Assembly (NCBI GenBank): GCA_964505325.1
Contig: CAZDHT010000032.1
Location: 1 to 30,851, forward strand
DNA: 30,851 bases
Direction of reading: 5' to 3'
DNA from: CAZDHT01 sp964505325
GTDB lineage: Bacteria > Planctomycetota > PUPC01
Positions 1 to 5,746 of the stretch are shown piece by piece. How positions within the stretch are numbered: position 1 is the first letter of the stretch; every line of letters begins with the position of its first letter. The notes beneath the pieces are model-generated. The model ran no database searches and was not told the origin of the DNA. It saw nothing but the letters and a program-made list of their open reading frames with translations. Made by a program: the position numbers and the translations under genes.

Positions 1-462
1 GTGATCGGCAGCTTAAACGGTGTTTCGAAAGGCGGTTGGGTCAGGTACGCCCGCTACATTCAGGAGGCTGGCGCCGACGCGCTCGAACTCAACCTGTACT
101 ACCTTGCAACCGACCCAGATCTGAAGAGTCAGGATCTGGAGGCGGCGCAGATCGACGGGTGCAGCCACTGGCGATTCATGTGGCAGATCGCCACGCCGAT
201 GGCGGCGCCGGCGCTCGCCGCCATCACCATCTTCACGTTCCTGGGGAGCTGGAACGCGTTCCTGTGGCCGCTGCTGGTAACCAGCTCGCCGCGGCGGCGC
301 GTCGTGCAGGTGGGGCTGTCGCTCCTGCGCAGCGAGGAGTCCACCAACCTCAACACGTTGATGGCCGCCTCGGCAATTGTTATCATACCCGTCGTGGTGC
401 TGTACCTGCTCTTGCAGCGGCGCTTCATCGAGGGCGTCGCGGGGACCGGATTGAAAGGATGA
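1..462 (+). CDS. Chimeric ORF: dihydroorotate-dehydrogenase-like fragment joined to sugar ABC permease C-terminus
   Basis: The open frame combines two unrelated families. Residues 1 to about 46 resemble the segment of dihydroorotate-dehydrogenase-like (PreA/PyrD-type) proteins with SLNGVS, GGWVRYAR, AGADALELN and TDPDL. From about residue 47 (near base 139) to the end it is a MalG/AraQ-type sugar ABC transporter inner-membrane permease: the EAA loop (EAAQIDGC), a conserved P, the IFTFLGSWNAFLWPL helix, and a final hydrophobic segment ending in the usual GLKG. The permease half is only about 106 residues, against roughly 270-300 for a whole protein, so most of its membrane domain is missing. 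Its stop overlaps the start of the solute-binding protein gene (ATGA, 459-462), which fits a genuine transporter operon downstream of the seam. I think the seam is more likely an assembly join or a recombination scar than a working fusion. Base 1 is a GTG but may simply be the edge of the window. Confidence 0.75.
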   Translation: MIGSLNGVSKGGWVRYARYIQEAGADALELNLYYLATDPDLKSQDLEAAQIDGCSHWRFMWQIATPMAAPALAAITIFTFLGSWNAFLWPLLVTSSPRRRVVQVGLSLLRSEESTNLNTLMAASAIVIIPVVVLYLLLQRRFIEGVAGTGLKG

Positions 463-1808
463 ACGCGATGAGAGCCGCCTTGTTCTTCACGCTCAGTGCG
501 TGCCTGCTGCTCCACGGTTGCGGCGAGGAGAAGCCCGGGCCGAAGCCCCCGGACGTTACCAGCGCGCCGAAGGCCACCGGACCCGAGAGTCGGCCCGAGC
601 CCCAGGTCGCCAAGCCGCTCGTGTTCTGGCACACCCAGGCCCAGAGCAACCTGAAGGTGCTCCAGGAGATCGTCGACCGGTACAACGCGTCCAAGCCGCC
701 CATCGCCGTCGAGCTTCGCTACGCCGGCAACTACACGACGCTGTTCGAGAAGGTCCGCGTTACCATCCCCACCGGCAAGCTGCCGGACCTGGTCGTCGCC
801 TACGAGAGCATGGTCGCCGAGTACATCGAGTTGCAGGCGGTCGTGCCGCTCGACGATTACATCCACGACGCGAAGATCGGCCTCTCGAAGGCAAGTCTCG
901 ACGACATCTTCCCGAGTATCCTCAACAACAACCGCTATCGCGCGTATGGCAACAAGTTCTACACCTTCCCTTTCACCAAGAGCGTGCTGATGCTGTACTA
1001 CAACCCTGGTCTGCTGAAGCAGGCCGGCTTTGGCGCCTCACCGAAGACGTGGAAGGAGTTCAGGCAGCAGTGCGACGCCGTCACCAAGGCGGGCAAGAAG
1101 GGCTATGCCATCTCCATCGACGCGTCGACCATCGACGCGATGGTGATGTCGTTCGGCGGGAAGATCCTGTCGGACGACCGGACGCAGGCGCTGTTCGACT
1201 CGCCCGCCGGGGTCGCCGCGTTCAAGCTGCTCCACGATCTGGTCAAGTCCGGCGGCGGCTACCTCATCGACCGCGAGAGCTACGGCGACCGTAAGGACTT
1301 CTCCACCGGCCGTTGCGCCTTCATCATCCGCTCCAGCACCACGCGCCCGTACATCGCCAAGGACATCAAAGACAAGTTCAACTGGGACATGGCCATCATC
1401 CCGCACGGAGAGGGCGCCGGCCCGGTGACCGTGCTCTTCGGCGCCAACATCGCGGTGATGAAGACCACGGAGGAACGGCAGCGCGCCGCGTGGCAGTTCG
1501 TGAAGTACTTCTGCTCGAAGGACGTGACCGCCAAGTGGGCCACGGGCACCGGCTATCTCCCGGTGCGGAAGTCCGCGGCGCAGACAAAGGTAGTGCAGAG
1601 CTTCTTCGCCGAGAACCCGCGCAACCGGCGGGCGTTCGATGCCCTGCCCCACGCGCGGCCGGAGCCCGGCGTCATCGGCTGGCAGGCGGTGCGCAAGCAG
1701 ATCGAACTCGCCGAGTCGCGGGCCATCTCCGGCCGCACACGCCCCGACGTCATCGCTCGACGCCTCGCCAACCAGGCGAACGCCGTGCTCCGAAAGGCGA
1801 GGCAGTGA
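459..1808 (+). CDS. Extracellular sugar-binding lipoprotein of ABC transporter (family 1 SBP)
   Basis: A 449-residue protein that would bind a sugar or oligosaccharide outside the membrane and deliver it to the ABC permease. The N-terminus has a basic start, a hydrophobic run and a lipobox-like LHGC with Cys21 as the predicted lipidated residue; His at -2 is atypical. After a Pro-rich linker (about 23-50) the mature protein begins with VFWHTQ and continues in the pattern of family 1 solute-binding proteins, including the EIVDRYNAS, PDLVVAYES and FPFTKSVLMLYYNPGLLKQAG segments. Length is normal. The ATG at 459 overlaps the permease stop (ATGA); an earlier in-frame start would run through the permease and is not credible. 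Permease before binding protein is less common than the reverse order. The substrate cannot be told from sequence. Confidence 0.9.
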   Translation: MNAMRAALFFTLSACLLLHGCGEEKPGPKPPDVTSAPKATGPESRPEPQVAKPLVFWHTQAQSNLKVLQEIVDRYNASKPPIAVELRYAGNYTTLFEKVRVTIPTGKLPDLVVAYESMVAEYIELQAVVPLDDYIHDAKIGLSKASLDDIFPSILNNNRYRAYGNKFYTFPFTKSVLMLYYNPGLLKQAGFGASPKTWKEFRQQCDAVTKAGKKGYAISIDASTIDAMVMSFGGKILSDDRTQALFDSPAGVAAFKLLHDLVKSGGGYLIDRESYGDRKDFSTGRCAFIIRSSTTRPYIAKDIKDKFNWDMAIIPHGEGAGPVTVLFGANIAVMKTTEERQRAAWQFVKYFCSKDVTAKWATGTGYLPVRKSAAQTKVVQSFFAENPRNRRAFDALPHARPEPGVIGWQAVRKQIELAESRAISGRTRPDVIARRLANQANAVLRKARQ

Positions 1809-2173
1809 TCGTCGTCAACCTCAACGACAGCAAGCCGTTCATCACCAAAGACGGGGCGCGGATCCGGTCGATACTCGATCACACGAACGCGCCCGTGCAC
1901 AACCAGAGCCTCGCCGAGGCGACCCTGCCGCCGGGCACCGCCAACCAGGAACACCACCACCCACAGTCCGAAGAGATCTACTTCATCCTGTCCGGCTGCG
2001 GCTCGATGGCGGTCGGCGACGAAACACAAGAGGTCGGCCCGCAAAACGCGATCCTCATTCCGCCGGGCACCGCCCACCGGCTGGCGAACACCGGGGACAT
2101 GCCGCTTGTCTTCCTGTGCTGCTGCGCCCCGCCCTACTCGCACGACGACACGGCGATGGACGGGGCGGCATGA
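1805..2173 (+). CDS. Small single-domain cupin protein
   Basis: A 122-residue protein that is one conserved cupin barrel. Motif 1 is seen as G44 followed by H50, H52 and E56 (the HxH...E metal ligands) and motif 2 as G79 to PPG (86-88) and H91, so all four usual metal-binding residues are present. Such stand-alone cupins include sugar isomerases, dioxygenases and sugar-binding regulators; the exact activity is unknown. Three consecutive cysteines (105-107) near the end are unusual. The GTG start overlaps the stop of the binding-protein gene (GTGA, 1805-1808), and the stop overlaps the next ATG, so translation is probably coupled. The setting suggests processing or sensing of the transported sugar, which is inference. 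Confidence 0.85.
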   Translation: MIVVNLNDSKPFITKDGARIRSILDHTNAPVHNQSLAEATLPPGTANQEHHHPQSEEIYFILSGCGSMAVGDETQEVGPQNAILIPPGTAHRLANTGDMPLVFLCCCAPPYSHDDTAMDGAA

Positions 2174-2448
2174 GCAACATCCGGGCCACTGTCACCATTC
2201 ACGGCCGGGTGCAAGGGGTCGGCTTCCGGTTTTCCACCTGCGACCAGGCCGAGCACTACGGGCTGACCGGCTGGGTCCGCAACACGTGGGAGCGGGCAGT
2301 GGAGGCGGTCTTCGAAGGGGAGGAGGAGGACGTCAGGGCGATGGCCGACTGGTGCGGCCGCGGGCCGCCGCTGGCGCACGTCACGCGGGTGGATGTGGAC
2401 TACTCGGGCGCCACGGGGGAGTTCAAGAGCTTCCGGGTGACGGGCTGA
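2170..2448 (+). CDS. acyP: Acylphosphatase
   Basis: A 92-residue cytoplasmic enzyme of normal family length that hydrolyses acyl phosphates to a carboxylate and phosphate. The signature GRVQGVGFR (12-20) carries the phosphate-binding loop and catalytic Arg20, and GWVRN (34-38) supplies the catalytic Asn38; both match the family consensus. The ATG overlaps the cupin stop (ATGA, 2170-2173), so this is the last gene of the coupled transporter-cupin-acylphosphatase run. Its 3' end overlaps by 26 bases the end of the convergent minus-strand gene. Confidence 0.95.
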   Translation: MSNIRATVTIHGRVQGVGFRFSTCDQAEHYGLTGWVRNTWERAVEAVFEGEEEDVRAMADWCGRGPPLAHVTRVDVDYSGATGEFKSFRVTG

Positions 2449-3097
2449 CGCGGCCGGGCGGCTCGTCCTCAGCGTCGTCGTCAACCGTCTCGACCTGGAC
2501 CTCTTCGTCCTCGGCGGCTCCCCTGACGACCGCGGCGATGGCCAGCCTGGCGTTCTCGACCTCCGACGCGAGCTGCGAGCCGAGCAGGCTCAGCCATTCC
2601 TGCTGGCCCCGGCTGCGCACCTGAAGGACATACAGCTTCACGTCGCTCCGGGGCAGCTTACCGCTGACGAGCGGATTCACCGCCGCGAGCAGCCGCTTGG
2701 AGACGGCGTGTGTGTCATACCGGACCGCTTTGGTCACGTCGGCGTCGACGCGCACCTCCAATGTCTCGAGCGGAAGCCGGACAACGAGGCGTTCAAAAAA
2801 CGCGACCCCGCACCGCACGATGAACTCCTTGTCGGTCGCCTGGAGCACCGGCCGCGGCCGCATCGCCCATGCCAGCCCGCAGACGCCGGGCCCCATCAGC
2901 AGGAGGCCGAGGCCGTACTCGAACGGCTCTTCCCACGCTCCTTCCGGCATCCGGTAAAGCCAGATGCCGAGCCCGATCGGAAGCGCCAGCACCGCCAGCA
3001 CCAGCTTCGCCAGTCGGGGATACGTGATCCGAAGCGGCGCCAGGCGGACCGAAATGGCGACGGCCTTGTCGGGGAGCGGGATGCCGGTCCCAAGCAT
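2423..3097 (-). CDS. Hypothetical two-helix membrane protein
   Basis: A 224-residue protein that I do not recognise. Near the N-terminus there are two hydrophobic segments, about residues 31-50 (LAKLVLAVLALPIGLGIWLY) and 62-85, forming a membrane hairpin. A soluble region follows, with a beta-rich FIVRCGVAFFERLVVRLPLETLEVRVD stretch broadly like bacterial PH-type membrane proteins, and an acidic tail (EDEEVQVETVDDDAEDE). The start at 3097 was chosen because GGAGGT lies at 3105-3110, seven bases upstream; the alternative ATG at 3118 sits inside a probable -10 box. The frame stays open to 4291, but that extension is antisense to the GHMP kinase and is not credible. It is transcribed towards the acylphosphatase gene and divergently from the kinase. 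Confidence 0.7.
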   Translation of the reverse strand: MLGTGIPLPDKAVAISVRLAPLRITYPRLAKLVLAVLALPIGLGIWLYRMPEGAWEEPFEYGLGLLLMGPGVCGLAWAMRPRPVLQATDKEFIVRCGVAFFERLVVRLPLETLEVRVDADVTKAVRYDTHAVSKRLLAAVNPLVSGKLPRSDVKLYVLQVRSRGQQEWLSLLGSQLASEVENARLAIAAVVRGAAEDEEVQVETVDDDAEDEPPGRVSPSPGSS

Positions 3098-3104
3098 CGG
3101 ACAC

Positions 3105-3122
3105 ACCTCCGTGACCATTCTA
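3105..3122 (-). promoter_or_regulatory. -10 box and ribosome binding site for the 2423-3097 gene
   Basis: On the minus strand TAGAAT (3117-3122) is a good -10 hexamer and GGAGGT (3105-3110) a strong Shine-Dalgarno seven bases before the ATG at 3097. No convincing -35 is visible. The implied leader would be very short, beginning close to the Shine-Dalgarno. It fixes the start codon choice better than it proves a promoter. Confidence 0.45.
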
Positions 3123-3213
3123 TCGCCCGCCACCGGAAGCGCCAGTGGGCAGCCGGGCGGGGGGCAGTGCATACCCAAAACCCCTGGCCCGGCACTCTCG
3201 ACCCAACCGCCTC

Positions 3214-3243
3214 TTGGCAGGGGCCTGCGGGGTGTGTTATCAT
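3214..3243 (+). promoter_or_regulatory. Probable sigma-70 type promoter for the kinase/activator operon
   Basis: TTGGCA (3214-3219), an 18-base spacer and TATCAT (3238-3243), 34 bases before the kinase ATG. The ten bases CATCTTTCAC (3241-3250), which include the end of the -10, recur at the same place in the promoter of the PtsN/V-ATPase operon. A ribosome binding site AAGGTGG lies at 3267-3273. Confidence 0.55.
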
Positions 3244-3277
3244 CTTTCACGACCTTTTCGACATATAAGGTGGACCC

Positions 3278-4270
3278 ATGATCATTACGACAAAGGCGCA
3301 CGCACGAGCGGGACTCATTGGGAACCCGTCGGACGGCTACTTCGGCAAGACGATAGCGATCATCCTCAAGAACTTCGCCGTGGGGGTGACGCTGTATGAA
3401 ACGCCCGAGCTGGAGATCGTTCCCGGGCAGCAGGACACGCCCAAGTACGGCTCGCTGGCCGAGCTGTCCGAGGACGTGGCGCTGAACGGATACTACGGTG
3501 GCGTGCGCCTGATCAAGGCGACCATCAACCGGTTCAACCGGACGTTCCTCAAGGATCGCCCCGCCGAAGAGTTGCGGAACTTCACCATCCATTACAGGAC
3601 CAACATCCCCCGCCAGGTCGGGCTGGCCGGTTCCAGTGCCATCATCGCCGCAACCACGCGGGCGCTTTGCACCTTCTACGACGTGGAGATTGACGAGGAG
3701 CAGATGCCCACGTTCATCCTGGAGGCCGAAACGAAGGAGCTGAGCCTCACCGCGGGCCTCCAGGACCGCGTGGTGCAGGTCTACGAGGGCGCGGTGTACA
3801 TGGACTTTGACCGGGAGCGGATGGAGGCGGCCGGGCACGGGCGATACGAGCCGCTGGATCCCGCGCTGTTGCCGCCGCTGTTCGTGGCCTACCGGACGGA
3901 CGTGGCGGAATTGAGCGCCATCACGCACTCCGACCTGGACGAGCGGTTCAAGCTGGGAGATCCGGTCGTGGTGAACGGCATGGCGGAATGCGCGCGGCTG
4001 ACCGAGCAGGCGCGCGAGCTGCTGCTCGCCGGAAAGGGCGCCGAGATCGGCGAGCTGATGGATCGGAACTTCGAGGTGCGCCGCTCGATGTGTGCGTTGG
4101 ACGCCCATAACCTCCAGATGGTGGAGATCGGCCGGAAGCACAACGCGCATCCGAAGTTCTCCGGGTCGGGCGGCGCGATCGTGGGGATCTACCCCGGCGA
4201 TGAAGCGTACCGGGCCATGAGCGAGGAGCTGAGGCGGATCAACTGCCAAGTCATCCGGCCGATGATGTAG
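3278..4270 (+). CDS. GHMP-family sugar kinase, glucuronokinase-like
   Basis: A 330-residue cytoplasmic kinase with all three GHMP motifs: motif 1 around GLIGNPSDGYFGKTIA (12-27), motif 2 phosphate-binding loop GLAGSSA (115-121), a probable catalytic Asp163 in the segment after TAGLQ, and motif 3 FSGSGGAIVG (294-303). The GNPSDGYFGKT form of motif 1 is the one I associate with glucuronokinase (D-glucuronate to glucuronate 1-phosphate) and related mevalonate-kinase-like proteins, so phosphorylation of a sugar at C1 is the best guess; the substrate is not proven. The ribosome binding site AAGGTGG (3267-3273) supports the ATG at 3278. The sigma-54 activator gene starts two bases after the stop, so the two are very probably co-transcribed. 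Confidence 0.85.
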   Translation: MIITTKAHARAGLIGNPSDGYFGKTIAIILKNFAVGVTLYETPELEIVPGQQDTPKYGSLAELSEDVALNGYYGGVRLIKATINRFNRTFLKDRPAEELRNFTIHYRTNIPRQVGLAGSSAIIAATTRALCTFYDVEIDEEQMPTFILEAETKELSLTAGLQDRVVQVYEGAVYMDFDRERMEAAGHGRYEPLDPALLPPLFVAYRTDVAELSAITHSDLDERFKLGDPVVVNGMAECARLTEQARELLLAGKGAEIGELMDRNFEVRRSMCALDAHNLQMVEIGRKHNAHPKFSGSGGAIVGIYPGDEAYRAMSEELRRINCQVIRPMM

Positions 4271-4272
4271 AT

Positions 4273-5247
4273 ATGGAACGACCCAAGCCACGCCAGATTG
4301 AACCGCCGGTGCTGATCGGCAACAGTGAAGCGATCACCGAGATCTCCCGGCTGATCGCCACCGCCGCCGAGTCGGATATCACCGTCCTGTTGACCGGCGA
4401 GAACGGGACCGGCAAGACCCTGGTGGCGCGCCGCATCCACAGCCTCAGCGCGCGGCGAAACGGCCCGTTCGTCCAGATCAACTGCGCCGGCCTGGCAGAG
4501 ACCCTGCTCGACTCGGAGCTATTTGGCCACGAGAAAGGCGCGTTCACCGGCGCCGAGCGCCGGCATGCCGGCAGGTTCGAGGTGGCGGAAGGTGGGACCC
4601 TGTTCCTCGACGAGGTCGAGGAGCTCAGCGCCCGCGCTCAGGCCAAACTGCTCGACGTGATCGAAGACCGGAAGGTGGTGCGGGTGGGCGGCGAAGAGGA
4701 ACTCCCGGTCGACGTACGGCTCATCGTTGCCACCAACGCCGACCTGCGCCGGTCGGTGAGAGACCGGCTGTTTCGAAGGGACCTCTACTTCCGCCTGCGC
4801 GAGCTCGCCGTCGCGATGCCCACGCTCCGCGAGCGGCGGCAGGACATCCCGGAGCTCGCCCGGTACTTCATCCGCCAACTGAACGCGGAACTGGGCAAGA
4901 GCATCCAGCGCGTCTCCGATGCGGCAATGGCGCAACTGGTGAGGTACGACTGGCCCGGCAACGTCCGTGAACTGCGCAACGTCATCAAGAGCGGCATGGC
5001 TACCGCTAGCCACAGCGCCGTATGGATCGAGGACCTGCCCCTCACGCTTGAGATGGACACGGAGGAGGCCTACTCGATCCTGGGTGAGCTGGAAACGCTG
5101 GAGGAGGCCGAGCGCCAGCACGTGGAGAAAGTCCTACTGGCGGTCAGATGGAAAAAAGTGGACGCGGCGAGAATCCTGGGCATCACCCGTGCCACGCTCG
5201 ACAGAAAGATAGCCAAGCACAGGCTGAAGAAGCCTCCCCCCGAATAG
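4273..5247 (+). CDS. Sigma-54 dependent transcriptional activator without sensor domain
   Basis: A 324-residue enhancer-binding protein that would remodel sigma-54 RNA polymerase using ATP. The AAA+ domain starts almost at once: Walker A GENGTGKT (42-49), the sigma-54 contact loop GAFTGA intact (89-94), Walker B TLFLDEV (109-115), a VATN sensor segment (152-155), arginine-finger region RLFRRDLYFRL (165-175) and WPGNVREL (227-234). The C-terminus is a Fis-type helix-turn-helix (about 297-316). No receiver, GAF or PAS domain precedes the AAA+ module, as in PspF, so control must come from a partner protein, from expression level, or from elsewhere. It follows the GHMP kinase by two bases. Downstream lies the prepilin cluster, a typical sigma-54 target class, but I found no clear -24/-12 element there. 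Confidence 0.93.
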   Translation: MERPKPRQIEPPVLIGNSEAITEISRLIATAAESDITVLLTGENGTGKTLVARRIHSLSARRNGPFVQINCAGLAETLLDSELFGHEKGAFTGAERRHAGRFEVAEGGTLFLDEVEELSARAQAKLLDVIEDRKVVRVGGEEELPVDVRLIVATNADLRRSVRDRLFRRDLYFRLRELAVAMPTLRERRQDIPELARYFIRQLNAELGKSIQRVSDAAMAQLVRYDWPGNVRELRNVIKSGMATASHSAVWIEDLPLTLEMDTEEAYSILGELETLEEAERQHVEKVLLAVRWKKVDAARILGITRATLDRKIAKHRLKKPPPE

Positions 5248-5442
5248 CTCATTCCCTGCATTTGGGCCCGGCAGAACAGTATCGAAATGATACATTTCCC
5301 ACTTCACGGCGTACACGTGCCATATGCCTGACTCCCGCAAGTAATTACCGTCGCGCCCGCCTGGATTATGTATCACATCAATACGTTCCAGCCGGATCCC
5401 GAGCTTCGGCCGTCGAGGTGCAATCGCACATTTCCGGCCGAT

Positions 5443-5454
5443 GTAATCGATTAC
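5443..5454. promoter_or_regulatory. Perfect 12-base palindrome, possible operator
   Basis: GTAATCGATTAC is a perfect palindrome in a non-coding region about 290 bases upstream of the prepilin start. It could be a dimeric regulator site, for instance for the Fis-type domain of the adjacent activator, but a single copy is weak evidence. Confidence 0.35.
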
Positions 5455-5536
5455 GCTGACGGGACTTAGGACATCGGCTCGCCGCTCCGGCTCTTTCTCC
5501 ACCTCACGGGCACGGTGTTTGCTATGGCGAGTAGCA

Positions 5537-5574
5537 GAGAATTGTTGACAGGTTGGAGAATTGTTGACAGGTTG
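5537..5574 (+). repeat. Perfect 19-base tandem repeat carrying two TTGACA boxes
   Basis: GAGAATTGTTGACAGGTTG occurs twice head to tail (5537-5555 and 5556-5574) with no mismatch. Each copy contains TTGACA (5545-5550 and 5564-5569), identical to the -35 consensus, but neither has a good -10 hexamer at 16-18 bases. The spacing of 19 bases, nearly two helical turns, would place two bound proteins on the same DNA face. Confidence 0.8.
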
Positions 5575-5630
5575 CGAATGACATACCTTCTGTTCATCAC
5601 TGTTGAGCACCTCTTTCCGCCCGTGCGACT

Positions 5631-5667
5631 GCCTGCCGCCGCGCTTCCGCCCTGCGCGGCGGCAGGC
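5631..5667 (+). promoter_or_regulatory. Perfect 14-base inverted repeat in the prepilin leader
   Basis: GCCTGCCGCCGCGC (5631-5644) is the exact reverse complement of 5654-5667, with a nine-base loop. The RNA hairpin would be extremely stable. No T-run follows, so it is not a classical intrinsic terminator; it could be an attenuator, an RNA stability element or a Rho-independent-like pause. It lies about 80 bases upstream of the prepilin ATG. Confidence 0.65.
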
Positions 5668-5721
5668 TGGTCCCGTCCAACCGGGATCCGGGCGGAATCT
5701 CTCGCGTGCTCCCACACCAGC

Positions 5722-5741
5722 GGCCCTATCGGGCCAGGAGG
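5722..5741 (+). promoter_or_regulatory. Hairpin abutting the prepilin ribosome binding site
   Basis: GGCCC (5722-5726) and GGGCC (5731-5735) form a stem with loop TATC, directly followed by AGGAGG (5736-5741), five bases before the ATG at 5747. The strong Shine-Dalgarno decides the start; the abutting stem could modulate its access. Confidence 0.5.
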
Positions 5742-5746
5742 CTACC

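Larger units (their letters stand above)
5248..5746. other. 499-base non-coding leader with several symmetric elements
   Basis: No credible gene is seen on either strand between the activator and the prepilin gene. The stretch is less GC-rich in its first 340 bases than its surroundings. It contains a small hairpin (GTATC/GATAC, 5279-5293), a perfect 12-base palindrome (5443-5454), a perfect 19-base tandem repeat (5537-5574), a perfect 14-base inverted repeat (5631-5667) and a short hairpin touching the Shine-Dalgarno (5722-5735). The density of symmetric elements suggests a regulatory region for the prepilin operon. Confidence 0.6.

Noticed and set aside
1..140. A real dihydroorotate-dehydrogenase gene in the window
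   Set aside because: Only about 46 residues of such a protein are present, without catalytic or FMN-binding regions.
3098..4291. Upstream extension of the minus-strand membrane protein frame to 4291
   Set aside because: It is antisense to a well-supported GHMP kinase; the strong ribosome binding site at 3105-3110 sets the start at 3097.
5537..5600. TTGACA in the tandem repeat as the -35 of a prepilin promoter
   Set aside because: No acceptable -10 hexamer stands 16-18 bases downstream of either copy.
5631..5667. Intrinsic terminator of the sigma-54 activator operon
   Set aside because: The hairpin lacks a following T-run and lies almost 400 bases after the stop codon.
5248..5746. Sigma-54 -24/-12 promoter for the prepilin operon
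   Set aside because: I searched for GG-N10-GC in TGGC/TTGC context and found none convincing, despite the adjacent activator.
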